Below are positions 56,377-64,000 of a DNA stretch of 64,000 nt, in pieces. The notes beneath the pieces were generated by a model that saw only the letters and a list, made by a program, of their open reading frames with translations, ran no database searches and was not told the origin of the DNA. The stretch is taken from positions 186,001 through 250,000 of the forward strand of contig NZ_KZ819073.1 in the NCBI RefSeq assembly GCF_003115855.1, in the 5' to 3' direction. How positions within the stretch are numbered: position 1 is the first letter of the stretch; each line of letters starts with the position of its first letter. Made by a program: the position numbers and the translations under genes. This stretch comes from Brenneria corticis. GTDB taxonomy: Bacteria > Pseudomonadota > Gammaproteobacteria > Enterobacterales > Enterobacteriaceae.

Positions 56377-57078
56377 CTGAACACGCCGGCACAGCTTTCA
56401 CTGCCACTCTATTTACCCGATGATGAAACCTTCGCCAGTTTCTACCCGGGAGAAAACGCGTCGCTTCTTGCCGCCATTGCCGGCGCGCTGCGCCAGGAAC
56501 ACGGCAGTTATATCTACTTTTGGTCGCGGGAAGGCGGCGGACGCAGCCATCTGCTGCACGCGGCCTGCGCCGAGCTATCCCGTCACGACCGCGCGGTCGG
56601 CTATGTGCCGCTGGATAAACGCGCCTATTTCGTGCCTGAAGTGCTGGAGGGGATGGAGCAGCTGGCGCTGGTATGCATCGATAATATCGAATCGATCGCC
56701 GGCGACGAAGCCTGGGAAATGGCGATGTTCAACCTCTATAACCGCATTCAGGAAACCGGACGTACCCGCCTGCTGATTACCGGCGATCGTCCTCCCCGCC
56801 AGCTCAATCTGCATTTGCCCGATCTCTCTTCCCGCCTGGACTGGGGACAGATCTATAAACTTCAGCCGCTGTCGGATGATGAGAAAGGGGAGGCGCTGCA
56901 ACTGCGGGCCAAACTGCGCGGATTCGAACTGCCGGAAGACGTCAGCCGTTTTCTGCTGAAACGGCTCGATCGGGAAATGCGCACGCTGTTTATGACGCTG
57001 GATCAGCTCGATCATGCCTCCATCACCGCCCAGCGCAAACTCACCATTCCCTTTGTGAAAGAGATCCTCGGACTGTAA
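56377..57078 (+). CDS. hda: DnaA regulatory inactivator Hda, CTG start
   Basis: A 233-residue AAA+ protein that, with the DNA-loaded sliding clamp, makes DnaA-ATP hydrolyse ATP. The N-terminal clamp-binding motif is QLSLPL, the Walker-A-like loop is GGGRSH, the sensor/arginine-finger region is ITGDRPPRQLNLHLPDLSSRLDWG. The proper start appears to be CTG at 56377 (MNTPAQLSLPL), with GAGG six bases upstream; E. coli hda is also reported to start at CTG. A GTG at 56371 is in frame but overlaps the ribosome binding site. Confidence 0.93.
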   Translation: MNTPAQLSLPLYLPDDETFASFYPGENASLLAAIAGALRQEHGSYIYFWSREGGGRSHLLHAACAELSRHDRAVGYVPLDKRAYFVPEVLEGMEQLALVCIDNIESIAGDEAWEMAMFNLYNRIQETGRTRLLITGDRPPRQLNLHLPDLSSRLDWGQIYKLQPLSDDEKGEALQLRAKLRGFELPEDVSRFLLKRLDREMRTLFMTLDQLDHASITAQRKLTIPFVKEILGL

Positions 57079-57097
57079 TCCGGAGGATCTTCGCCTT

Positions 57098-57454
57098 TTA
57101 CAGAATTTCCAGTACCTGTTCCGGCGGCCGGCCGATGCGCGCCTGCCCGCCGGCCGCCACAATGGGCCGCTCAATCAGTTTGGGATGGTCGACCAGCGCC
57201 TGGATAAGCTGCGCCTCGGTCAGGGTTTCATCCGCCAGATTGAGCTCCCGGTAAATCTCTTCCTTGCGGCGCATCAGATCGCGCGCGCTGCTCAGACCAA
57301 GCTGCTGAATCAGGCGCGTCAGGGTTGCGGCGTCGGGCGGCGTTTCCAGATACGGCACCACCTGGGGTTCAATGCCTTGCCGTTGCAGCAGCGCCAGCGT
57401 CTCGCGGCTTTTGGAGCAGCGCGGGTTGTGATAAATGGTGACATTTTTGCTCAT
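57098..57454 (-). CDS. yfgD: ArsC-family protein YfgD
   Basis: A 118-residue arsenate-reductase-like (ArsC/Spx fold) protein. The catalytic cysteine is C13 in NPRCSKSR; the downstream RPIVAAGGQARIGRPPE segment is typical of YfgD and keeps an arginine after the proline. No ars operon is present. Arsenate reduction is possible but not shown for YfgD. It is transcribed with bepA, 20 bases after its stop. Confidence 0.9.
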   Translation of the reverse strand: MSKNVTIYHNPRCSKSRETLALLQRQGIEPQVVPYLETPPDAATLTRLIQQLGLSSARDLMRRKEEIYRELNLADETLTEAQLIQALVDHPKLIERPIVAAGGQARIGRPPEQVLEIL

Positions 57455-57474
57455 GGGTGACGATCCTTATCCCG

Positions 57475-58938
57475 TCAGGATTTCTGATATTGGCGGAAAC
57501 GTTGCTGCAGCTGGCGCAGCTGATCGATTCGCGCGTCGTAGCGCGCCTGTTCCAGGCTGCCGAGTTTCACCTGCGAGCTGGCGTTGCTCAGCAAACGGAT
57601 AGACTGGTCGAGCTGCCCGGCCAGCGCCAGGCTTTCGGCGCGGGCGGATAACTCTTCCGCGCGCGATCCCTGGGCGGCGGCGGCCTGCGCCAGCAGATCC
57701 CAGCCGTTGGGATCGTCCGCGTGGGCGTAGGTGTAGCGGTAGAGTATTTTGCTCGCCGCCGCGGGCTGTTTCCCCTCGACGTAGGCATTCGCCAGATTGA
57801 GCTGCAGCACCGGGTTGCTCTGTACCCCCGGCGCTTTTTGCAGCCGGGCGATCGCCTGCGCGGCGCGGTTTTGCCCCAGATCGATGTCGGTCATCAAATC
57901 CAGAAACCACGGGTTGTCCGGGGCGTTGTCCAGCAGCGGTTGCAGCACGTTGCGCGCCTCGTCGTATTTCTTGGCCTGATAAAAGCGGATGGCGTCGCCG
58001 TATTTGGCCGCCAGCTGCTCGCGTACGTTGCCTTTCGCCCAGGCCTTCAGCAGGTCATCGTCGAGCGGCCTGCCTTCCGAACCGTACATGCCGAAGGTGC
58101 GCATTTTGGCGAACAGAAAATCCTGGGATGACTGCACCGGCGTCGATCTCATCTGATTCGCCCGGTTGCGGGCATCGGACAGGCGGCTTTCCGGCAGGGG
58201 GTGGGTGAGCAATATTTCCGGCGGCTTCGAGGCGTAGCGTGATTGATCGGCCAGCTTTTGCAGAAAGTTCGGCATGGCCCGCGGGTCGAAGCCGGCGCGC
58301 TGTAACACCTGAATGCCGATGCGATCCGCTTCCTGTTCATTGCCCTGGGTAAAGGTGATTATCCCCTGTTGCGCCCCGGCCATGGTTCCGCTCAGCGCCG
58401 CCATCCCCAGCTGCGGGTTGGCCATCGCCAGCAAAATGGAACCCAGGGCGCCGACCCAGGTCAGCGGCGCGCTGCGCTGCTGCGACTCCATGGCGCGCGC
58501 CAGATGGCGCTGCGTAACGTGCGAAATTTCATGCGCCAATACCGAAGCCAGCTCGCTTTCGTTGTCCGCATAGCGAAAGAGCGACGAGTGGATCACCACG
58601 TTGCCGCCGAAAAAGGCGAAGGCGTTGATATCATCGTTGCGGATCAGGAAAAAGCGGAAAGGGGTGCGCACCGAATCGGCCTGCTTGACCAGCCGATTGC
58701 CTAATTGGTTGATGTAGTTGGATAACAGCGGATCGTTAATCAGCGGGGCGCCGGCGCGTAATTGACGGACGTAAAAATCGCCCATCGCCAGTTCCTGATT
58801 GATGCTCAGCGTGCCGCCGGCGGTGGTGCCGATATCCGGCAGCCGATCCTGGATCTCGGCCTGAACGGGAAGCATATTACCGGTCATCATCGCCCCGAGT
58901 AGGACGGAAACGACCGTTTTTCTTAACCGGTTAGACAT
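57475..58938 (-). CDS. bepA: Periplasmic metalloprotease/chaperone BepA
   Basis: A 487-residue protein, the size of E. coli BepA (YfgC). A signal peptide covers ~1-27 (KTVVSVLLGAMMTGNMLPVQA). The M48 zinc site is HEISH (H136, E137, H140) with the third ligand in GNEQEADRIG. The C-terminal ~310-487 are TPR repeats. It degrades stalled LptD and BamA. The ATG at 58938 gives MSNRLRKTVV; the frame from 58989 has no ribosome binding site. In E. coli perM is beside bepA; here no perM is present before the next gene. Confidence 0.95.
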   Translation of the reverse strand: MSNRLRKTVVSVLLGAMMTGNMLPVQAEIQDRLPDIGTTAGGTLSINQELAMGDFYVRQLRAGAPLINDPLLSNYINQLGNRLVKQADSVRTPFRFFLIRNDDINAFAFFGGNVVIHSSLFRYADNESELASVLAHEISHVTQRHLARAMESQQRSAPLTWVGALGSILLAMANPQLGMAALSGTMAGAQQGIITFTQGNEQEADRIGIQVLQRAGFDPRAMPNFLQKLADQSRYASKPPEILLTHPLPESRLSDARNRANQMRSTPVQSSQDFLFAKMRTFGMYGSEGRPLDDDLLKAWAKGNVREQLAAKYGDAIRFYQAKKYDEARNVLQPLLDNAPDNPWFLDLMTDIDLGQNRAAQAIARLQKAPGVQSNPVLQLNLANAYVEGKQPAAASKILYRYTYAHADDPNGWDLLAQAAAAQGSRAEELSARAESLALAGQLDQSIRLLSNASSQVKLGSLEQARYDARIDQLRQLQQRFRQYQKS

Positions 58939-59086
58939 AATGAGAAGCAACCTTATCAACAGCCAATATTGCAGCGCTTTGCCAACCATCTTAGCCAGCC
59001 ATGGCGCACAAAGAAATATTTATCCGGGAAAATCGTGGGCAACGCGTTACGGGTTCCAGAGTGGAAAAGCGGAGATGAAGCCTACG

Positions 59087-59743
59087 CTAGGCATTTTTTA
59101 ACGCTTCCAGACGATTTAACCAGTACTCAAAATGGGGACAGGCTCGACGCATAGAGTCTAAACCAATATCTGCGGCAATCAGCGGGCCGTGCAATGTTTT
59201 TTGATATTCAGGCACTACGGATAAAATACGTTTTGAAGGAGACGTATGGGGACTGTTGTGAATCTCTTCCGGGGAAGGAAATTTCGCTCTGATTTGTTGT
59301 AGTTTCTCAATAGGGCGCTTGTCAGCCAGCCAATCGGCAAATTTGTCAGGTTCACAAAACAGCAGGGCTTCAAATTCATGCAGTAAAAAATTGGCGATAA
59401 AGTTAGGTTGCGAAATGTCCGCCTGAAAGGCCTGCTCCAGTTCTAAAATCCACCTATGAACATCACTATTGGCCGGTTTGCCGTGAGCTAAACCCGGAAA
59501 GTCGGCTGGTAAACCATAGTAATCGATCAACGTGGTTACCCAGGCTTTTTTATCTGTTTTGCAAAGGCGAATGACCTGATTTTTGACTTTCCCGTAGCTG
59601 ACGATACCGCCTTTATAGCCGCGACTTGTTTGCGCTAAAATTGGATTAAGATAAAGCCCATGACGTATAAAGTAGGGTGCGAGCGTATCGCGTACAAAGG
59701 TTTCTTCCGTTTGGCCTTCAACAAAAACGTTTATCCTTGTCAT
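59087..59743 (-). CDS. DUF4276-type Toprim-like protein, partner of the ATPase
   Basis: A 218-residue protein of the DUF4276 type. It begins MTRINVFVEGQTEETFV, where the VEG-x-TE motif is the first acidic site of a Toprim-like fold; ITTLIDYYGLP-like sequence (VTTLIDYYGLP) carries the next acidic residue, and LLHEFEALLFCEPD is a hallmark of the family. A divalent-metal nuclease role is plausible (inference). The start is 59743, inside the ATGA shared with the ATPase stop; the frame from 59779 is an overlap artefact. With the ATPase it resembles a split OLD-family nuclease. Composition is more AT-rich than the flanks. Confidence 0.82.
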   Translation of the reverse strand: MTRINVFVEGQTEETFVRDTLAPYFIRHGLYLNPILAQTSRGYKGGIVSYGKVKNQVIRLCKTDKKAWVTTLIDYYGLPADFPGLAHGKPANSDVHRWILELEQAFQADISQPNFIANFLLHEFEALLFCEPDKFADWLADKRPIEKLQQIRAKFPSPEEIHNSPHTSPSKRILSVVPEYQKTLHGPLIAADIGLDSMRRACPHFEYWLNRLEALKNA

Positions 59744-60831
59744 CGCTGCGGCCTCCCGCCAAGCAGGTTTTTCTTCCACAGCTCACCTAAACTGTAATCT
59801 TCAAGCCATTCATGCAGGCTATCTTGTTCCAGGCGTTTAAATGTCGATTCACCATGATGCTTATCGACAACGATTAAATCTTCGGCTTCAAATTCATTAA
59901 CCAGTTCCACTGACTGCGTTGAAACGATTAATTGATGCTGTTTGCTGGCACTTTTTATTAACGCGGCCAGGACGCTGATGGCATAAGGATGCAGACCCAA
60001 TTCAGGCTCATCAATGATGATGGCGCTGGGCATATATTCTTCGGGTTGCAGTAATACGGTGGCTAGCAGAATGAACCGCAAGGTGCCATCGGAAAGCTCG
60101 CTGGCTTTGAAAGGGACATCTTGTTCTTTTTCAACCCATTCCAACTGGATGCTGTCTGGGTTATCCGGCGTGGGGCGCAGATAGAAATCGCCAAAAAATG
60201 GAGCGGCCATTTGGATGGTCTTAATGATACGCTGATAATGGTCGGCATGATTTTTTTGCAAACGGTATAAAAATGCGGCCAGGTTGGCCCCGTCCTCTCT
60301 CAGGTAGTCATTATCGTTAATGCGATGAATTTGTTTTACTCTGGCGCTTTCACTGGTGTCATGAAAATGATAGACGCGCCAGCGGCGCATGGCGGGTAAC
60401 GTATATTTCCTGATACCTGAACGATGTTCTTCCGCCAGCGATTCAAAATGACCTGATTTTACGCCTTTGTCACCACTCATGTTCCACCAGAGCGCTTCCC
60501 GTTGAAACATCATACGATTATCGTTAGTGGGTTCTAGCGTGAACTTATAGCCGTTATTGCCAAAGAACAATTCACCTTTTAACGCTTCGGTTTTTTTTCG
60601 ACCGAAATGCAACAGGACGTCTGGTCCTCCTGCTTTGCTGACCAGCGTTTGCAGACGGTGATCCAGTAAGGTTGCAATGAGGCGAAAGAAACTGATGAAA
60701 TTGGATTTACCCGCACCGTTGGCCCCAATCAGTACGTTCAGACAACCCATTTGTAGATCACAGCTAGCAATTGATTTATAACCACTAATTATGATGTGGC
60801 TCAGGTGGTCGCTATTGGTTACCGTTTTCAT
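59740..60831 (-). CDS. AAA/ABC-type ATPase of an OLD-like two-gene cassette
   Basis: A 363-residue ATPase of the RecF/SMC-like AAA_21 group. Walker A is IGANGAGKSNFISF (about 33-46), the ABC-like signature is ELSDGTLRFILLATVL (about 240), and Walker B is SAIIIDEPELGLHP (about 263-276), followed by a D-loop and the sensor IVSTQS. It starts at ATG 60831 and its stop overlaps the DUF4276 start by four bases, a strong co-translation signal. Similar pairs (an ABC-type ATPase with a Toprim-type nuclease) act in phage defence in OLD, Gabija and PARIS systems; defence here is inference. An 8-bp inverted repeat lies in its promoter region. Confidence 0.85.
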   Translation of the reverse strand: MKTVTNSDHLSHIIISGYKSIASCDLQMGCLNVLIGANGAGKSNFISFFRLIATLLDHRLQTLVSKAGGPDVLLHFGRKKTEALKGELFFGNNGYKFTLEPTNDNRMMFQREALWWNMSGDKGVKSGHFESLAEEHRSGIRKYTLPAMRRWRVYHFHDTSESARVKQIHRINDNDYLREDGANLAAFLYRLQKNHADHYQRIIKTIQMAAPFFGDFYLRPTPDNPDSIQLEWVEKEQDVPFKASELSDGTLRFILLATVLLQPEEYMPSAIIIDEPELGLHPYAISVLAALIKSASKQHQLIVSTQSVELVNEFEAEDLIVVDKHHGESTFKRLEQDSLHEWLEDYSLGELWKKNLLGGRPQR

Positions 60832-60928
60832 AATCTGCGTTAGCTACCTTACTCTTGGTTGGGCCTTGTCATGTTTTTTGGGCTTGACAGATACCATTCA
60901 GGGTCGGTGGTATCATCTTAAATGGACG

Positions 60929-60953
60929 ATCGATTAAATTCATTCTAATCGAT
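60929..60953. promoter_or_regulatory. Perfect inverted repeat upstream of the ATPase cassette
   Basis: ATCGATTA-N9-TAATCGAT, two 8-bp perfect arms, lies about 100 bases before the ATPase start. It could be an operator or transcript structure. No regulator gene accompanies the cassette. Confidence 0.5.
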
Positions 60954-61056
60954 GTATAAATGCGTGCTTTCTTCCATAAATGAATCAAGAAAATCGATTG
61001 GTTTGCAGAACCGGCGCCTTATGCAAGGCGCCGGTATAGCGCCGGAACGGGATCGT

Positions 61057-61524
61057 TCAGGCGGTTTTCAGGTAGTCCAGCACGATGTCATGGTGGTTGC
61101 TGGTTTTGAAATCGTCAAAGACCTTTTCCACCTTGCCGTTTTCATCAATCAGGAAGCTGATGCGGTGAATGCCGTCATAGGTTTTGCCCATAAAGGTTTT
61201 TTCGCCCCAGACGCCGAAGGCCTGCGAAACCTGATGATCTTCGTCGGACAGCAGGGTGAAGTTCAATAGCTCTTTTTCGACGAAGCGGGACAGTTTCTCC
61301 GGTTTGTCGGTGCTGATCCCCAGAACCTCAACGCCATATTGTTTCAGATCGTCCATGTTATCGCGCAGACCGCAGGCCTGAACGGTACACCCTGGCGTCA
61401 TGGCTTTGGGGTAGAAATAGACCAACACCTTCTGTCCCTGGAAGTCGGTTAAATTTATCTGCTCGCCGTCCTGGTCGGGCAAGCTAAATTTCGGCGCGAT
61501 ATCACCGGCTTTCAGTGTATTCAT
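61057..61524 (-). CDS. bcp: Thiol peroxidase Bcp (peroxiredoxin Q)
   Basis: A 155-residue peroxiredoxin. The peroxidatic cysteine is C46 in TPGCTVQAC, with the resolving C51 five residues on. It reduces peroxides with thioredoxin. The ATG at 61524 gives MNTLKAGDIAPKF as in E. coli; the preceding GTG is not needed. It begins 2 bases after the gcvR stop, as in E. coli. Confidence 0.96.
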   Translation of the reverse strand: MNTLKAGDIAPKFSLPDQDGEQINLTDFQGQKVLVYFYPKAMTPGCTVQACGLRDNMDDLKQYGVEVLGISTDKPEKLSRFVEKELLNFTLLSDEDHQVSQAFGVWGEKTFMGKTYDGIHRISFLIDENGKVEKVFDDFKTSNHHDIVLDYLKTA

Positions 61525-61526
61525 CA

Positions 61527-62096
61527 CTACTCTCCGTCTTTTTCTTCATGCTGTGGATAGTTTACGACGCTAATACTGCCTTGCGCGTGCAATTCTGTAC
61601 ATAGCTGATAAAAGGCTGGTTCAATTATTGAACCGCACAGCGTAGCAGGACTGTGCGCGGTGATTTGAATATATAGCTGCGGCGGCTGTCCTCCCTCGGC
61701 GGGCCGGGTCTTCGAGACCAGTTCGGCAATGTTCATCTGATGGGAGTCAAATAAATCGGTAAAGCGCTCGATGATGTGCGGCGAATCCGCCACATCCACT
61801 TTGACCCAAACGGTGGACGGCATGGGCGGCCGCGCCTGCGATTCCGTGCGTTTCATCACGATCAGCAAATCCATCTCCGCCCCCTTCAGCGGCAGGGTGG
61901 ATTCAATCTGCGCAATGGCGTTCCAACTGCCGGAAAGCAACATGATAAAGGTAAATTCTTCGCCCAGCATGGCAAGACGGCTATCTTCGATATTACAGCC
62001 GCAACTGCTGACGTGGCGGGTGATCGCGTTAACGATGCCTGAACGGTCGGCCCCCACGGCGGTGATAACCAGATAGTGTTCTTGTGGACTCGGCAA
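61527..62096 (-). CDS. gcvR: Glycine cleavage system repressor GcvR, TTG start
   Basis: A 189-residue ACT-domain protein. Two ACT domains (~5-85 and ~92-175) bind glycine; it inhibits GcvA when glycine is scarce. Highly conserved ITRHVSSCGCNIEDSRLAMLGEEFTFIMLLSG is present. The best start is TTG at 62096 (MPSPQEHYLVITA) with ACAGGA eight bases upstream, matching the E. coli length; the ATG at 62162 lies in repeat sequence. Confidence 0.9.
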   Translation of the reverse strand: MPSPQEHYLVITAVGADRSGIVNAITRHVSSCGCNIEDSRLAMLGEEFTFIMLLSGSWNAIAQIESTLPLKGAEMDLLIVMKRTESQARPPMPSTVWVKVDVADSPHIIERFTDLFDSHQMNIAELVSKTRPAEGGQPPQLYIQITAHSPATLCGSIIEPAFYQLCTELHAQGSISVVNYPQHEEKDGE

Positions 62097-62142
62097 AATG
62101 ATGCTTCCTGTGCGTTTTCCAGAGATATTCACATGGTAACCA

Positions 62143-62340
62143 TAAAAAATTGCCGGGAGCAATTTTTAACGCCGCTCGCGGCGGCCCGAAGGGGGGCGGG
62201 CAGGGACAGCCCGCCATAAAAAGCCGGGAGCAATTTTTAACGCCGCTTGCGGCGGCCCGAAGGGTGGCGGGCAGGGACAGCCCGCCATAAAAAGCCGGGA
62301 GCAATTTTTAACGCCGCTCGCGGCGGCCCGCCATAAAAAA
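62143..62340. repeat. Hairpin repeat family, locus E (three copies)
   Basis: Three minus-oriented units in tandem in the divergent gcvR-dapA gap: AAAAATTGCCGGGAGCAATTTTT and two copies of AAAAAGCCGGGAGCAATTTTT-type stems, each followed by a CGCCGC(T/C)(T/C)GCGGCG hairpin and GGCGGGCAGGGACAGCCCGCC. Unit length is about 65-70 bp. The tandem copies are nearly identical. They are not CRISPR: no unique spacers. Confidence 0.88.
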
Positions 62341-62474
62341 CTCAGAAGCGTTGTTAATGCTGCTGGCGGTATCATAAAAAAACCTGTGCCAGACGCCTAC
62401 AATGCCGTTGCGCGCTTGCTTTTGCATAGAACTCAAAAGTACCATGAGGCACTTGTTTGTGGAGGGGACGGCCA

Positions 62475-63353
62475 ATGTTTACGGGAAGTATTGTTGCGCT
62501 GGTTACGCCGATGGACGCCAAAGGCGCCGTCGACCGCGCCAGCCTGAAAAAACTGATTGATTATCATGTCGCCAGCGGCACATCGGCGATTGTCTCTGTG
62601 GGAACGACGGGGGAGTCCGCCACGCTGAGCCACGAGGAACATGGCGACGTGGTGATGAGCACGCTGGAACTGAGCGACGGCCGCATCCCGGTGATCGCCG
62701 GAACCGGCGCCAACGCCACCGCGGAAGCCGTTTCGCTGACCAAGCGCTTTCACGGCACCGGGGTCGCCGGCTGCCTGTCGGTCACGCCGTACTACAATCG
62801 GCCGACGCAAGAAGGGCTGTATCAGCACTTCAAAGCCATCGCCGAACATACCGACCTGCCGCAAATCCTGTATAACGTTCCCTCCCGCACCGGTTGCGAC
62901 CTGCTGCCGGAAACCGTGGCGCGATTGTCCGAAATTAAAAATATTGTCGCGATTAAAGAGGCGACGGGGAACTTAAGCCGGGTAAGTCAGATCCAAGAGC
63001 TGGTTAGTGAAGACTTCATCCTGCTGAGCGGCAATGACGATATCGGACTGGACTTTATGCAGCTCGGCGGTAAAGGGGTGATTTCCGTGACGGCGAACGT
63101 CGCCGCGCGTGAAATGGCGGAGCTTTGCCGGCTGGCGGCGCAGGGCAACTTTGTTGAAGCGCGCCGTTTAAATCAGCGCCTGATGCCGTTGCATCAGAAA
63201 TTATTTATTGAACCCAATCCGATCCCGGTGAAGTGGGCCTGTAAGGAATTGGGACTTGTGGCGACCGATACGCTTCGCCTGCCCATGACGCCGCTGACTG
63301 ATTCAGGTCGCACGGCGGTGGCGCGCGCATTGAAGCATGCGGGTTTGCTGTAA
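62475..63353 (+). CDS. dapA: 4-hydroxy-tetrahydrodipicolinate synthase
   Basis: A 292-residue enzyme, the E. coli length. Schiff-base lysine K161 is in AIKEATG, the relay tyrosine Y133 in ILYNVPSRTG. It condenses pyruvate with aspartate semialdehyde in the lysine/diaminopimelate pathway and is feedback-inhibited by lysine. The ATG at 62475 gives MFTGSIVALVTPM; the frame from 62457 has no support. It is followed 16 bases later by bamC, as in E. coli. Confidence 0.97.
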   Translation: MFTGSIVALVTPMDAKGAVDRASLKKLIDYHVASGTSAIVSVGTTGESATLSHEEHGDVVMSTLELSDGRIPVIAGTGANATAEAVSLTKRFHGTGVAGCLSVTPYYNRPTQEGLYQHFKAIAEHTDLPQILYNVPSRTGCDLLPETVARLSEIKNIVAIKEATGNLSRVSQIQELVSEDFILLSGNDDIGLDFMQLGGKGVISVTANVAAREMAELCRLAAQGNFVEARRLNQRLMPLHQKLFIEPNPIPVKWACKELGLVATDTLRLPMTPLTDSGRTAVARALKHAGLL

Positions 63354-63369
63354 CCGTTAGGGAGATTGA

Positions 63370-64000
63370 ATGACTGATTCACTGCAAAAGTCGATGGTGG
63401 CGAAAGTTGTCGGCGTATCATTAGTGATGCTGTTGGCGGCTTGTTCCAGCGACCAGCGCTACAAGCGGCAGGTTAGCGGCGATGAATCCTATCTGCAGAC
63501 GCCGACGCAAAAAGCGCTGAACACGCCGGCCGGTATGATTTTACCGTTGCAGAACGGAGAATATGACATCCCGCCGGTAACGCAGAAGGGCGCGGTAGGC
63601 AAAGAACTGGATATTCGTCCGCCGGTGCAGCCGTTGGCTTTGCTGAGTGGTTCGCGCACCCAGATCTCGGGGGATACGGCAACGCTGTTATTGGAAAACA
63701 GCGCGCAAAACAGCCAGCTTTGGTCCCAGGTGGTGCGTATTCTACAGGATAAGAATTTCACCATCGCCAGCCGCCAGGACGCTCAGCAGACGCTGACCAC
63801 GGACTGGATCACCTGGACGCGCCAGGATGAAGATGTGCAATATCAGGGCCGCTATCAGATAACCGTTCAGCAGCAAGGGTATCAGATAGCGCTGGTGGTT
63901 AAACTGCTGGCATTGCAGCAGCAGAACACTCCGGTCGCCGAGCCGGCGCAAATCCAACGCTACGCGGGCTTGATGCTGAATACCATCAGCGAGTCGTTGG
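63370..64000 (+). CDS. bamC: Outer-membrane assembly lipoprotein BamC, 3'-truncated by window edge
   Basis: The first 210 codons of BamC (NlpB, about 344 residues); the gene runs past the window end. The lipoprotein signal is VVGVSLVMLLAACSSD with the lipobox LLAAC. The unstructured BamD-binding arm (RYKRQVSGDESYLQTP) and first helix-grip domain follow. It is a non-essential part of the BAM complex. The ATG at 63370 follows GGGAGATTGA. Confidence 0.96.
   Translation, partial: MTDSLQKSMVAKVVGVSLVMLLAACSSDQRYKRQVSGDESYLQTPTQKALNTPAGMILPLQNGEYDIPPVTQKGAVGKELDIRPPVQPLALLSGSRTQISGDTATLLLENSAQNSQLWSQVVRILQDKNFTIASRQDAQQTLTTDWITWTRQDEDVQYQGRYQITVQQQGYQIALVVKLLALQQQNTPVAEPAQIQRYAGLMLNTISESL

Noticed and set aside
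62143..62340. Tandem repeats as a CRISPR array
   Set aside because: Units are tandem near-identical hairpins of ~65-70 bp without unique spacers, and no cas genes are present.

Overview
The window looks like chromosome of an enterobacterium (order Enterobacterales). It most resembles the Pectobacteriaceae (Pectobacterium/Dickeya/Brenneria type). The basis is near-identity of many proteins to remembered E. coli counterparts (NrdA, GyrA, Upp, PurM, DapA, RcsB), E. coli-like gene blocks, two ERIC elements, and GC-rich coding sequence broken by a few AT-rich accessory patches. No tRNA, rRNA, CRISPR array or complete insertion sequence was recognised.

Layout. (1) 1-4.5 kb: end of yjiA, then ybaK, ybaP, a scar joining the tail of copA to the tail of a toxin gene, an orphan antitoxin, and ybbJ-qmcA. 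(2) 4.8-9.9 kb: an accessory catabolic block with an SsuABC-like ABC importer, an amidase-signature hydrolase, and a regulator that fuses a MerR-like DNA-binding domain to an isochorismatase-fold domain lacking its catalytic cysteine. (3) 9.9-11.4 kb: an AT-rich islet of unrecognised small and membrane proteins. Its left edge is a junction of a yfaE 3' end with a qmcA 5' end, the signature of a tandem duplication or merger of two alleles of the qmcA-yfaE interval. (4) 11.4-28 kb: yfaE-nrdB-nrdA, a complete higBA toxin-antitoxin module with a readable operator/promoter, ubiG, gyrA, the Rcs phosphorelay (rcsC facing rcsB-rcsD) and a YbjJ-like MFS transporter. (5) 28-35.2 kb: menaquinone operon menF, menD-H-B-C-E. 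(6) 35.3-38.8 kb: catalase, YfaZ-like outer-membrane protein, YfaY. (7) 39-45.3 kb: ybbN, ybbO, tesA, ybbA-ybbP, speG. (8) 45.5-52.1 kb: a Fur-type siderophore receptor/binding-protein pair, and a hybrid sensor kinase overlapping an HD-GYP response regulator. (9) 52.1-64 kb: purN-purM, upp-uraA, hda, yfgD, bepA, a two-gene AAA ATPase/DUF4276 cassette (candidate defence system) where E. coli has perM and hyf, then bcp, gcvR, dapA and the start of bamC.

How the genes work together. Several physiological units are complete or nearly so: class Ia ribonucleotide reductase with its ferredoxin; the three-protein Rcs envelope-stress relay; isochorismate-to-OSB-CoA steps and naphthoate synthase of menaquinone synthesis; ybbA-ybbP; purMN; uracil salvage. 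Accessory units sit between them: the importer/amidase/regulator block, the AT-rich islet, the toxin-antitoxin genes and the ATPase/DUF4276 pair.

A family of hairpin-rich repeats, each ending in a terminator-like A-run/T-run stem, occurs at five loci, three of them between genes that should be co-transcribed or co-inherited. All gene names rest on recognition of sequence features and remembered homologues; no database search was run.
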